DNA of 55,274 bases, from NCBI RefSeq assembly GCF_002994635.1, contig NZ_PVNL01000079.1:1-55274 (forward strand). The letters are read 5' to 3'. Positions 39,860 to 48,307 of the stretch are shown here, piece after piece. A program made the position numbers and the translations under genes. The notes beneath the pieces are model-generated. The model saw nothing but the letters and a program-made list of their open reading frames with translations, was not told the origin of the DNA and did no database searches. How positions within the stretch are numbered: position 1 is the stretch's first letter; the number at the start of each line of letters is the position of its first letter. This DNA comes from Enhygromyxa salina. GTDB lineage: Bacteria > Myxococcota_A > Polyangia > Nannocystales > Nannocystaceae.

Positions 39860-42800
39860 CTATTGATACCGTGATTGCGCGGCGTCCCAAATGAGCAGGG
39901 CGGGATCACTCGCGTCGACGCCCGCGGCGACCAGGGGGGTCTTGAGCGGGCGAAACCCGTCGGTGAGGGGCACGCGGGTCCGCAGGATCACGAGGCTTGG
40001 CCGCTGCTCGGGGCGCAGCGTGGCGACCCGCTGGCTGAGTCGGGCCGGATCGAAGGTCTCGGGCTCCGAGACGATCACCACGGCGACCACGACCTGGGTC
40101 GTCCCGAGGTCGTCGAGCCCGATCCGCTCGCGCAGGCTGGGCTCGACCCGAGCGCGATCCAGCCCAAACACGACCACGAAGTCCAGGCCGGGCAGCTCGA
40201 ACAGCGCGTCTTCGATCTGGCGGCTGGCGATCCAGCCGTGAGGCCCGCGGATCAGGTGGCTGCTGCGATCCACGTACCAGTAGTCGCCGTCGGAGTCGCA
40301 GCGAACGATGTCCCCGGTCACGAACCAGGTGGTGCGCCGTCCGCCGAACACCCCGCGCTCGAAGCTGGCGACGGCGTCGGTCCCGGCCTTGCCCTGCTTG
40401 CCGTGACTGGGGTGGGTGGGGCCGACCTTGGCGATCAGGAGGCCGGCCTCGCCGACGCGACAGCGTCGGGCCCGCCCCTGGGCGTCGCGCTCGAAGTCGC
40501 GGCGCTCAAAGTCATAGGCGACGATCGCAATCTCGTCGGTGCCCGGCAGCGGCCGGCCCAGCGCGCCACGCTTACCGGTGACGTTGGCGAGCACCAGGTT
40601 GCCCTCGGTCGAGGCGTAGAACTCACGGATCTCGAGCGGGCCAAACCGCTCGACGAGGTCCCGCCACAGCTGCGCGCGCATGCCCGAGCCAGCCAGGAGG
40701 CGCAGCGAGTGGTTGTTCTCGGAGGCCGAGGGCGGGGCGTTGATGAGCGCGCGGCACATCTCGCCCGCGTAGAACACCACCGTGGCGCCGTAGCGGCGGA
40801 CCTCGGGCCAGAACGTGGCCGCGTCGAAGTCTCGCGCCAGGGCCAGGCGCGCGCGCCCAACCAGGGCGCCGCCGACCGCGACCAACGCCCCCGCGGGGTG
40901 ATGCAGCGGCAGCACGCAGTAGACCGTGTCCCGACTCGACAGCAGGCAGGTCGCCGCGGCCCCGTAGGCCGACACCGCCCAGCGACCATTGCTGATGTTG
41001 GCCTCGCGCGCGGGCGCCCACGCTCGCGTGGTCACGATCGTCATGGCCACGTCGGCGGCCCGCCCGGGATTGGGCACGTACCAGTCTGGGAGTCGCACCA
41101 GCTCTGGATTGATCGTCTCCATGTCGTAGCAGTCGGCCGGCAGCGGGCGCTCGGGGCTGCGGCGGCCGCCACCGAGGACCAGCACTGGCTGCTTGCCGGA
41201 CTGGGTCTGTGAGGCCCACGCCGCGATCGCGTCGTCGACGTTGAGCGGATCGGCGATCAACGCGACGAGCTCGGCCCCGGCGACCGCGGTCGCGAGGATC
41301 TCGAGCCTGCGCGGATCATCGTCGCGGGCCCGGGCCGAGTCCGGCTTGAGCAACACCGCGATCGCACCCAGCCGGTTGATCGCCGCCACGACCGAGAGGT
41401 AGCTGGGCCGCCCGTCCATCAGCACGCCGACGCGGGCGCCCGGCTTGACGCCGCGATCGATCAGACCGCGAACGATCGCGTCGACCCGACGATCGGCCTC
41501 GGCGTAGGAGAACGCGCGCCCCTCCCACAAGAAGAAGGTTCGCTCGGGGTGTCGCGCGGCCCGATCGGACAGCTCGAGACCCAGGCTGACCCGGGTCGTC
41601 GCGTCGAGTCGCTCGAGCTTGCGCAGGCGCGGGAGCTGGTAGCGGAAGTCGTCGATCGCCCCGCCGAGCTCGCGGCTGCCGTGGTCGACGGCGTCCTTGA
41701 CCGAGCCGACGAACGAGCTGACGGCGTCACCCACGATGTCGACGATCGGCTCGAAGTCGGCCTCGATCTCCAGGCCCTCGATCTCGTCGTAGCCGTCGTC
41801 GAGCGCGGGGCTGGCCTGCGCCTCCGGTGGGGCGATCAAGCGCGGCCGCGGACCGTCGAGATCCCGCCAGGCCACCCACTCGCTGACGGTCGGCCAGGTC
41901 CGCTGCGTCGCCGTCGAGCCGACCACCAGACCGAAGTGACCGGCGGGCAGGGCGAGCTGGTGGATCTCGGCTTGCGGCGCGGCCTCGACGATCGCCCGGA
42001 CCGAGGCCGCCCGGGCGATGTCGTCGCGCTCGCCGTAGCAGCACAAGATCGGGACGGTGAGCTCGGCCAGGCTGGCCGTTCGTCCGGCGATCACGAACCC
42101 GCCCGCGCTCATGCGGTTGGCCACGATGAACTCGTCGATGAAGGTGCGCAGAGCCGGGCCCGGCCACGCGACGAAGCCCTCGCCGCCGAGGAACCGACGC
42201 CGACTCTCGCGCTTGATCAGCGCGTCGCGGTCGTGGAGCTTGGTCAAAAACTCGCTGATCTGCTGCAGCTCCTTGCGCAGCGACAGGGCCTTGAAGCCGG
42301 TCGAGGTCAGGACCCCCGGCAGCGCGTCGAGCCCCGCGAGCGGCTTGGCGATCGCCCGGCGGGCCGCTCCGATCACGCGACCGCCGAGCGCAGCGTCGAC
42401 CGCCGGGAGGTTGCGGTGGATGTCGACCGGGCTGCCAAAGGTCACGAGCGAGGCGATGTCTTCGCAGCGGCGATAGGCCGCCGCCAGGTAGCAGAACATC
42501 CCGCCCTGCGAGTAGCCGACCAGGTGCAGCGGGCGACCGGTCGTCGTCGCTACCCGAGCGATCGCGTCGTCGACCGCGAGCACGTGATCGTCCAGGGTTC
42601 GCTCGAGCCCGCCCTCTTCGCGCTCGGGCGCGCCAAAATCGACGAGCCACACGTCGAGACCGGCGGCTGTCAGCGCAGCCACGGCCGACACGTCTGGCGC
42701 GACGTCGTAGACCTCGGAGGTGACCATCAGCGGCGGCACCAGCAGCAACGCGCCCGCGCTCGGCTCGGAGCTCGCCTCGCCGTTGTCGTGTGCGCCCGCG

Positions 42801-43009
42801 TAGCGACGCAGGCGATAGTGCTGGCTCGCGTGGACGATCTCGTAGGGCGAGCCCCACGGATCCCCGAGCCGACCGAACTCGACCATCTCCTGAACGTTGT
42901 GCGCCGACGACTGCAGCCGCCGCACGCCGCTTCGCACACGCGATCGTACCCGTCCGAGGCGCGACCGCGGCTTGACCGTCTTCGGCGGTGGTTTTGGAGG
43001 AGCTGGCAT
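39860..43009 (-). CDS. Alpha/beta hydrolase fused to AMP-binding acyl-CoA synthetase-like domain (Rv1683 type)
   Basis: 1049 aa from ATG 43009. Residues about 45-390: a PhaC/lipase-like hydrolase with nucleophile GYSQGG (Ser167), LLVPPLMVTSEVYDV at the start, CCYGERDDIA for the Asp and PAGHFGLVVGS for the His. Residues about 460-1045: an adenylate-forming fold (FFLWEGRAFSYAEADRRVDA; TVYCVLPLHHPAGALVAVGG; EFYASTEGN; WFVTGDIVRCDSDGDYWYVD). The phosphate-binding TSGTTG loop is replaced by TIVTTRAWAPAREANISNGR. Mycobacterium tuberculosis Rv1683, linked to triacylglycerol metabolism, has the same two-domain order. I infer a role in storage or membrane lipid turnover; the synthetase half may use an unusual loop or be weak. 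Confidence 0.9.
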   Translation of the reverse strand: MPAPPKPPPKTVKPRSRLGRVRSRVRSGVRRLQSSAHNVQEMVEFGRLGDPWGSPYEIVHASQHYRLRRYAGAHDNGEASSEPSAGALLLVPPLMVTSEVYDVAPDVSAVAALTAAGLDVWLVDFGAPEREEGGLERTLDDHVLAVDDAIARVATTTGRPLHLVGYSQGGMFCYLAAAYRRCEDIASLVTFGSPVDIHRNLPAVDAALGGRVIGAARRAIAKPLAGLDALPGVLTSTGFKALSLRKELQQISEFLTKLHDRDALIKRESRRRFLGGEGFVAWPGPALRTFIDEFIVANRMSAGGFVIAGRTASLAELTVPILCCYGERDDIARAASVRAIVEAAPQAEIHQLALPAGHFGLVVGSTATQRTWPTVSEWVAWRDLDGPRPRLIAPPEAQASPALDDGYDEIEGLEIEADFEPIVDIVGDAVSSFVGSVKDAVDHGSRELGGAIDDFRYQLPRLRKLERLDATTRVSLGLELSDRAARHPERTFFLWEGRAFSYAEADRRVDAIVRGLIDRGVKPGARVGVLMDGRPSYLSVVAAINRLGAIAVLLKPDSARARDDDPRRLEILATAVAGAELVALIADPLNVDDAIAAWASQTQSGKQPVLVLGGGRRSPERPLPADCYDMETINPELVRLPDWYVPNPGRAADVAMTIVTTRAWAPAREANISNGRWAVSAYGAAATCLLSSRDTVYCVLPLHHPAGALVAVGGALVGRARLALARDFDAATFWPEVRRYGATVVFYAGEMCRALINAPPSASENNHSLRLLAGSGMRAQLWRDLVERFGPLEIREFYASTEGNLVLANVTGKRGALGRPLPGTDEIAIVAYDFERRDFERDAQGRARRCRVGEAGLLIAKVGPTHPSHGKQGKAGTDAVASFERGVFGGRRTTWFVTGDIVRCDSDGDYWYVDRSSHLIRGPHGWIASRQIEDALFELPGLDFVVVFGLDRARVEPSLRERIGLDDLGTTQVVVAVVIVSEPETFDPARLSQRVATLRPEQRPSLVILRTRVPLTDGFRPLKTPLVAAGVDASDPALLIWDAAQSRYQ

Positions 43010-43395
43010 GGGTTGACGCGAGGGTAGCCGACGCGGGCTGCGATCGGCGGGGCCCGGCGGCGACGACCTCCGCCCGCCGCGCGTATCCACGCAGGTTCGA
43101 AACCGCCCGGCGCTGTAATCGCGTCACAGAGTGTCCAGTATGGCGCACGCTGTCCGACACGTAGCACTCACTATTCAACAGACTCATGACGAGGTGGGGC
43201 GTGCGCTCCAGAGTGTCCACCAGCGGGATATGCAACGATGTTCTGCTGGTGTTCCAGACCGCCCCAGTGGTCATTTAGACCCAATCGGCGAACTGCCCCG
43301 AAACGCTACAGTCCCATGGTGACCCGATTGAAATATTATGATTGGCGGTGGCAGCGACCACTAGCAATCGCCGTGAACACGGGTAGGGTGTCTTC
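43010..43395. other. Intergenic region between divergent genes
   Basis: 386 bases without a convincing gene. An 11-bp direct repeat, CAGAGTGTCCA, occurs at 43127-43137 and 43209-43219. An AT-rich patch (ATTGAAATATTATGATT, about 43327-43343) lies some 55 bases before the next plus-strand gene and could hold its promoter. Confidence 0.45.
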
Positions 43396-44019
43396 ATGGC
43401 CGACAAAGTCACGTTTGAAGGCAAGCGCGAGCTTCGGTGGCTCCAACTTGGCCCGTGCTTGGTCACGTACATGGAGGCCGACACCCCGTTCCAGGACAAG
43501 CTCTGGGATCAATGGCTCGAGGCCGTCGCCCAGCCGACCACCGGGTACTTGATGATCTGCGCGTGGGGTCCCACGGCGCCCAGCAACCAGCAGTGGCGCC
43601 GGGCCAACAAGCAGATGCGCGAGCAGCAGCTCACGGTCGCGGTCGTGACCGAAGCTCGCCACAACGCGGCGCTGGCCAAGGCGGCCTCGTGGCTCGGCAC
43701 CAACATCAAGTCGTTCCGGTGGGGCGAGCTGCACTCTGCGTGTGAATTCGTCGGCTTTGACCGCGCCGAGCGGATCGGCGCGAGGACCAAGATCATCGCG
43801 CTGCGCGACCGCTTTGGCTCCGTCACCACCGACGAGACCAGCGCGTCGTCCTACACCCACGGGTCCGCGTCGGGCGGCTCGTCGACCGACTCGATCAGCA
43901 ACTCGGGCGCGATCGTGCGCGAGACCAACGACGAGATTCAGTCCCGGCTCGCCGAGGTCCAGGCCCGACTCCGCGAGCGGTCAGCGTTCAGGCGAGCCGG
44001 CTATACGTCCGACTCCTGA
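43396..44019 (+). CDS. Hypothetical protein, probably a STAS-like or SpoIIAA-like fold
   Basis: 207 aa. The first 130 residues alternate strand and helix: VTFEGKRELRWLQLGPCLVT, DKLWDQWLEAVAQPTTGYLM, QLTVAVVTEARHNAALAKAA, FRWGELHSACEFVGFD. This resembles small regulatory domains of the STAS/SpoIIAA-like kind that recur in myxobacteria, but the match is by eye. After a Ser/Gly-rich linker (about 145-168) comes a short helical tail (IQSRLAEVQARLRERSAF). No signal peptide or membrane segment. A strong terminator follows, so it is monocistronic. Confidence 0.75.
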   Translation: MADKVTFEGKRELRWLQLGPCLVTYMEADTPFQDKLWDQWLEAVAQPTTGYLMICAWGPTAPSNQQWRRANKQMREQQLTVAVVTEARHNAALAKAASWLGTNIKSFRWGELHSACEFVGFDRAERIGARTKIIALRDRFGSVTTDETSASSYTHGSASGGSSTDSISNSGAIVRETNDEIQSRLAEVQARLRERSAFRRAGYTSDS

Positions 44020-44048
44020 CCTGCGTCCACGAGCCCGAGCTCCAAAAC

Positions 44049-44087
44049 AAAACGGCCGACCCCTCGTGTGGGGCCGGCCGTTTTCGC
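44049..44087 (+). terminator. Rho-independent terminator
   Basis: Arms 44049-44063 and 44070-44084 pair over 15 bp with one mismatch, flanked by AAAA and TTTT, 30 bases after the preceding stop. It can work on both strands. Confidence 0.9.
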
Positions 44088-44647
44088 TTGGGTAGCGGCG
44101 GCTAGCCCTCACGAGCACCAACTTCAACACCGCGACCCGATCGCGCGAGTCTAGCGACAGTCGGGCTCGGGCTGCGGCCACCAGCGCGACCGAGGCCGCC
44201 GCTCCCTGGCCAGCTCGAGCTGACGTTCGCTGTCTGAGCGACGCGACCCCAACCAGGTTGCGATGGCGGCGTCGTGGCTCGAACCGCGAGCCGGACCAGG
44301 CTCGCGATCCTCGCGCGGGCTGAGGCGCGGGGTAACTGGCGCCTCAGCGGTACGCTCAGAGCATCGCCGCCCGGCGCCCCATTTCCCGGAGCATGGCCCT
44401 GAACGCGGTGTCGAACTCGGGCGGCGCGATCCACTATGCGTGAACGACCGCCCCAACTCGGGAACGGTAGAGAGCAGAACCCCCGGTTGTGTACAATCCA
44501 CACGCTCGAAGCCTCTGTTTTGGGTAGACCCGAAAACTCGAAGCCCTCACCGGGACCACACGGCACGAGAAACCCAAACAATCACGGCGGGATGCGGGCC
44601 AAGGCCGCGCCATCGTTGCGGAAATCCGCATCCCGTCGTGCGGGCTG
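44088..44647. other. 560-base stretch without a supported gene
   Basis: Several open frames exist on both strands but none shows coherent protein character, ribosome sites or domains. A long-loop inverted repeat lies at its right end: 44584-44597 pairs with 44626-44639 (core CGGGATGCGG/CCGCATCCCG, one wobble), just after the stop of the first AIM24 gene, where it could end that operon. Confidence 0.5.
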
Positions 44648-45334
44648 CTAGCCCTTGGCCTTGACGGGCCGGAACGGGTGCAGGAACGCCGCGAGCGCGC
44701 CCGCGTTGCGGGTCTGCAGGTAGATCTTCCCCTGGCCGGAGAAGTCGCAGACCAGGCCTTCGCCAGAGAAGAACAGTCCACGCATGCCGCCGAACTTGCG
44801 GACGTTGTACTGCAGTCCCTCGCTGAAGCCGACGAGGTGATCGTTGTCGATCGTGTAGCCCTCGGGCGGGACGTCGATCTCGTGCAGCGCCCCGTAGGCG
44901 CAGTAGTACACGGTGCCGGGCCCGGTGACGCGGAGCATGAAGAACCCGGCGCCGCCGAAGAAGCCCTTCACGCCGCCGAACTTGGTGTCGAGGTTGAGCT
45001 GATCCCCAACGTGGGCCACGTAGGCGCCACTTTGAAGGAAGAAGCTCTCACCCGCCTGCAGGTTCATGGCGCGGAGATCACCCTCGGGACCGGGGGCGAG
45101 GTACAGGCGCTGGCCCGCCCCGCCGGCGGTGAAGGTGTTCTGGAACAGCGACTCGCCACCGAGCAGCTTGCGCTTGGCGGCGGCCAGCAGGCCGCCCCGC
45201 ATGCTGGTCTTCATGTCGATGCCGGTGTCCATGGCCACCATCGCGCCGGACTCGGCGACGATGACCTCGCCGGGCTGGTCGAAGGTGACTTGGAGCATCC
45301 CGAAGTCGGGAGTATCGATGAGCTGGTGTTGCAT
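44648..45334 (-). CDS. AIM24-family protein, third gene of a tandem triplet
   Basis: 228 aa, AAGGA upstream of the ATG. The sequence shows family landmarks: VAESGAMVAMDTGIDMKTSM, the glycine-rich GGAGQRLYLAPGPEGDLRAM, DTKFGGVKGFFGGAGFFMLR, and FFSGEGLVCDFSGQGKIYLQ near the end, followed by TRNAGALAAFL. AIM24 (TIGR00266) proteins form double-stranded beta-helix folds; the yeast member is mitochondrial and affects inner-membrane organisation, while bacterial members occur in stress clusters. It is last in an operon of three paralogues with gaps of 18 and 14 bases. No signal peptide, so cytosolic or membrane-associated. Confidence 0.92.
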   Translation of the reverse strand: MQHQLIDTPDFGMLQVTFDQPGEVIVAESGAMVAMDTGIDMKTSMRGGLLAAAKRKLLGGESLFQNTFTAGGAGQRLYLAPGPEGDLRAMNLQAGESFFLQSGAYVAHVGDQLNLDTKFGGVKGFFGGAGFFMLRVTGPGTVYYCAYGALHEIDVPPEGYTIDNDHLVGFSEGLQYNVRKFGGMRGLFFSGEGLVCDFSGQGKIYLQTRNAGALAAFLHPFRPVKAKG

Positions 45335-45352
45335 GGCTCTTGGTCCTTTCGA

Positions 45353-46048
45353 TCAGTTCTCGCGCGGGGGCAGCATGCCGCCGACCGTCGAGCCGTACTC
45401 GTTGGGGTTGCGGCTCTGGACGTACATGCGCCCTTGGCCTTGCATCTTGAGGACCAGGCCCTCGCCTGACAGGAAGCTCGAGATCCAGCCCTTGGACGCC
45501 TTGACGACCGAGTACTGAATGCCGGCGGTGAACGCCACGATGTGGCCGGTGTCGACGATCATCTCGCCGTTGAGATCGATGGTCTCGATCGCCCCGAACG
45601 CGTTCATGAGCACGGGCCCGTGGCCGGTCGCGGTCAAGAAGAACAGCGACTCGCCCGAGAAGAAGCCCTTGAAGCCCTGGAAGGCGGTGTCGATCGTGAC
45701 GCTGTCGGGCGCCGCGACGTAGCTGCTGCCCTGAATGATCAGCTGCTCGCCCTGGCACTGGTGGACGACCATGTCGCCGGTCAGCGACGGCGCGAAGCTG
45801 ACGTGCCCCGGCTGGTCCATGGCGGTGTAGGTGTTCGTGAAGAACGACTCACCACCGAGCGCCATCCGCTTGAGCCCCTTGAACAGGCGCTTGAGCCCGC
45901 CCTCGTTGGGGTTCTTGGCGGCCGCGACCACGTTGATGTTGCGGGTCATGGAGACCATCGCGCCAGCTTCGGCGCGCACGGTCTCGTTGGGGTTGAGTTG
46001 ACACATCGCCAGCGAGTGAGCCGGCCGGTAGAGGATTTGGAATTCCAT
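45353..46048 (-). CDS. AIM24-family protein, second gene of the triplet
   Basis: 231 aa, preceded by GGAGG at a good distance. It has the same layout as its neighbours: RAEAGAMVSMTRNINVVAAA, a LGGESFFTNTYTA segment, GHVSFAPSLTGDMVVHQCQG, DTAFQGFKGFFSGESLFFLT and a closing FLSGEGLVLKMQGQGRMYVQ. It diverges more from the other two than they do from each other (for example SWISSFLSGEG for the usual FFFSGEG), so the three paralogues are not recent copies and may form a hetero-oligomer, which is inference. It lies between the other two on the same strand. Confidence 0.92.
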   Translation of the reverse strand: MEFQILYRPAHSLAMCQLNPNETVRAEAGAMVSMTRNINVVAAAKNPNEGGLKRLFKGLKRMALGGESFFTNTYTAMDQPGHVSFAPSLTGDMVVHQCQGEQLIIQGSSYVAAPDSVTIDTAFQGFKGFFSGESLFFLTATGHGPVLMNAFGAIETIDLNGEMIVDTGHIVAFTAGIQYSVVKASKGWISSFLSGEGLVLKMQGQGRMYVQSRNPNEYGSTVGGMLPPREN

Positions 46049-46062
46049 TGGGTCGACCTCCG

Positions 46063-46758
46063 TTAGCGCAGGTGTGGGGTGATCCAGCCGACGAGGGCGC
46101 CGAGGTTGCGAGACTGAATCCAGACCCGACCCTGACCCGAGAACTCGCAGACGAGCCCCTCACCGGAGAAGAAGAACGACTTGAGCCCGCCGGACACACC
46201 CTTGAGCTTGAAGTTCATGTTGCCGTCGAACGCGACGATGTGCCCCGTGTCGACGATGAACGAGCCGTTGACGGGGATCTCTGTGATGCCGCCGTAGCTG
46301 TTGATGAACACGTCGCCGGTGCCCTTGCACTCTTGCAGGACCAGGCCCTCGCCGCCGATCATCGACTTGAGCCCGCCGAAGCGCAGCTTGGTGTCGACGT
46401 TCCCGGTGCTGGCGAGGTAGCCGCTGGCCTGGATGAAGAGCGTGCGGTTGCCGTCGAGCTGCTGGTGCATGATGTGCCCAGACAGCGACGGCGCGAGCAC
46501 GACTTCACCACCCTGGGGGCCGTGGAAGTCGTTGACGAACATGGTCTCGCCGCCAAGGAACTTGCGGGCGATCGCCGCGAAGAACGCCTTGAACTTCGCG
46601 AAGAAACCGGCGTTGCGGCCGGCGTTGAGGCGGGTGTCCATCTGCAAGCCGGGGGTCTGGCGGACCATGGCCCCAGCCTCGGCTTGGATCATTTCGTTGG
46701 GAGCGAGCTGGACCTTCAACCATGCGAAGGACGGCCCGAATTCGATTTGGTGCTGCAT
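46063..46758 (-). CDS. AIM24-family protein, first gene of the triplet
   Basis: 231 aa from ATG 46758 (GGAG upstream); the longer open frame to 47019 is antisense to the M48 gene region and not coding. Landmarks: IQAEAGAMVRQTPGLQMDTR, FLGGETMFVNDFHGPQGGEV, DTKLRFGGLKSMIGGEGLVL, IPVNGSFIVDTGHIVAFDGN and FFFSGEGLVCEFSGQGRVWI then QSRNLGALVGWI. It heads an operon of three and is divergent from the membrane M48 protease, with about 180 bases between likely starts. The shared control region contains a hairpin. Confidence 0.92.
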   Translation of the reverse strand: MQHQIEFGPSFAWLKVQLAPNEMIQAEAGAMVRQTPGLQMDTRLNAGRNAGFFAKFKAFFAAIARKFLGGETMFVNDFHGPQGGEVVLAPSLSGHIMHQQLDGNRTLFIQASGYLASTGNVDTKLRFGGLKSMIGGEGLVLQECKGTGDVFINSYGGITEIPVNGSFIVDTGHIVAFDGNMNFKLKGVSGGLKSFFFSGEGLVCEFSGQGRVWIQSRNLGALVGWITPHLR

Positions 46759-46864
46759 GAGCTCTCCGAGAGGCGCGCGAGATGGCGCGGGATCGCGTGG
46801 CTGCGCGTGTCTGCGCAGCGAGGGGTGAGCGGGAAAAGTCGGGGTGGGATGGGAAGAAAGGGAG

Positions 46865-46898
46865 TGCAAACCGCCGGCGGAGCCCGCGGCGGGTTGCA
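46865..46898. promoter_or_regulatory. Inverted repeat between the AIM24 operon and the M48 gene
   Basis: 12-nt arms 46865-46876 and 46887-46898 with one mismatch (TGCAAACCGCCG / CGGCGGGTTGCA) around a ten-base loop, placed between divergent starts. It may be an operator or a leader hairpin. Confidence 0.5.
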
Positions 46899-46939
46899 GG
46901 ACGGGGCAAACAATCGGATATTCGGTGGGGCTGCCGCAA

Positions 46940-48307
46940 GTGGGTTCACCAGGACATCCGAGTGACCCCACGCGTCCCGAGCCGCCTCCGGGCTCCCAGG
47001 GCGCGTGGATTCCTTCCAATCCCTACGTTCAGGGACACGCTGGTCATGCTGGTCATGCTGGTCATGCCGGTCATGCCGGGCACGCCGGTCATGTCCCGCC
47101 CGCTCGAGGGGGCTACGTCGGTCCGCGAGGGCCCGACGCGGCTCACCCTACGCCCACGCATCACGCTGCTCCACAGCCGCAGCCGTACGCTCCGCCGCCG
47201 CAGCAGCCCTACGCTCAGCCGCAGCCGTACGCTCCGCCGCCGCAGCAGCCCTACGCTCAGCCCCAACAGCAGGCGTACGGGCAACCGCAGCAGCCTTACG
47301 GCCAACCGCAGCAGCCGTACGGACAGGCCCCCGCGTACGGGCAACCGCCAACTCACGGCCAACCCCAGCCCACCTACTCGCGCGGCGACGCGGGTGGCAG
47401 CAACTACACCCCACCGCCACCGCCTCCTCCGCCCTCGGGCGTTCAACCGCAGCAGGGGGGATTTGGCGACAAGCGCAACAGCAAGAAGCTGTGGCGCAAC
47501 GGGATGCTGGCGCTGCTGGGCATCGCCGTCGTGCTGTGGCTGGTCATGTGGGTGCTTCCGCCGCGCATGGTCGGCTTCGTGCCCACTACGGTCGATGTCG
47601 AGATCGGTGAGTCGAGCTGGGAAGAAGTGGCTCCGGCCGCGACTCACTGCACCGATCCTGGTCCGCTGGCTTACGTCGAAGAGCTGGCCCAACCACTCGT
47701 GGACGAGGCCAACAGCGAGTTCGAATTTCAATTCGTGGTCGTCGAGTCCGAAGAGATCAACGCCTTCGCGCTGCCGGGCGGGTTCGTGACCGTGAACATG
47801 GGCCTGCTCGAGGCTGCAGAGAACGGCGAGGAGATCGCGGCCGTGCTCTCACATGAGATGACCCACGTGACCAATCGCCACGGCATGCGAGCCGTCATGC
47901 GGCGGCTCGGTGCGGTGACCGTGCTCTCGGTGATGTTCGGCGGCACCGGGCTCGAGACCATCGCCTACGCGGCGGAGGGTCTCGTCGGGCAAGCGCACAG
48001 CCGCGATCAAGAGCGCGACGCCGACGACGGTGGCCGCGAGCTACTGATGGCCGCGGGCGTCGACCCGATCGGCATGGCGACCTTCTTCGAGCGGCTCGAG
48101 GAGGAGTACGAGGCCATGCCCGAGGGCATGCGCCGGGGCTTCGCGGTGCTCTCGACCCACCCCGATCCAGGCGAGCGCGCCGAGACCACCCGCGAGATCG
48201 CGGCCGGGTTCACGGCCACGCGCGACCTCCCGGATCCGCCCGCCAACCTGCGCTGCCACGCGTCCGATGAGCCGTCAGGCGAGCCCGCAGACGACGACCA
48301 GCCGTAG
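46940..48307 (+). CDS. Membrane-anchored M48-family metalloprotease with repetitive N-terminus
   Basis: 455 aa from GTG 46940 (GGTGGGG upstream); a GTG at 46844 is possible but would place the hairpin inside the gene. Residues about 30-180 are low complexity: six Gly-His-Ala units, then Pro/Gln/Tyr/Ala repeats. A single membrane helix (about 188-210, MLALLGIAVVLWLVMWVLPP) leads to an M48 domain with VESEEINAFALPGGFVTVNM, HEMTH (305-309) in SHEMTHVTNRHGMR, and QERDADDGGRELLMAAGVDP supplying the third Glu. Orientation suggests the protease is periplasmic and the repeats cytosolic. M48 enzymes such as HtpX or BepA do envelope quality control. It is convergent with thrC, with no gap between stops. 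Confidence 0.88.
   Translation: MGSPGHPSDPTRPEPPPGSQGAWIPSNPYVQGHAGHAGHAGHAGHAGHAGHVPPARGGYVGPRGPDAAHPTPTHHAAPQPQPYAPPPQQPYAQPQPYAPPPQQPYAQPQQQAYGQPQQPYGQPQQPYGQAPAYGQPPTHGQPQPTYSRGDAGGSNYTPPPPPPPPSGVQPQQGGFGDKRNSKKLWRNGMLALLGIAVVLWLVMWVLPPRMVGFVPTTVDVEIGESSWEEVAPAATHCTDPGPLAYVEELAQPLVDEANSEFEFQFVVVESEEINAFALPGGFVTVNMGLLEAAENGEEIAAVLSHEMTHVTNRHGMRAVMRRLGAVTVLSVMFGGTGLETIAYAAEGLVGQAHSRDQERDADDGGRELLMAAGVDPIGMATFFERLEEEYEAMPEGMRRGFAVLSTHPDPGERAETTREIAAGFTATRDLPDPPANLRCHASDEPSGEPADDDQP
47033..47263 (+). repeat. Tandem repeats in the M48 protease gene
   Basis: 47033-47092 holds six 9-bp units plus a partial, encoding Gly-His-Ala. 47180-47221 and 47222-47263 are two near-identical 42-bp units encoding Gln-Pro-Tyr-Ala-Pro-Pro-Pro-Gln-Gln-Pro-Tyr-Ala-Gln-Pro. 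Both keep frame. Confidence 0.9.

Noticed and set aside
41549..43027. 492-codon plus-strand open frame over the hydrolase half of the fusion gene
   Set aside because: Shadow frame with low-complexity Arg/Ala/Val content; the minus strand has the hydrolase and synthetase motifs.
44049..44084. Possible integron attC-like site
   Set aside because: Symmetric hairpin with flanking A and T runs right after a gene is a standard terminator; no integrase or cassette structure.
44102..44664. Several open frames of 70-160 codons between the terminator and the AIM24 operon
   Set aside because: They overlap on both strands, lack ribosome sites and have no recognisable protein pattern.
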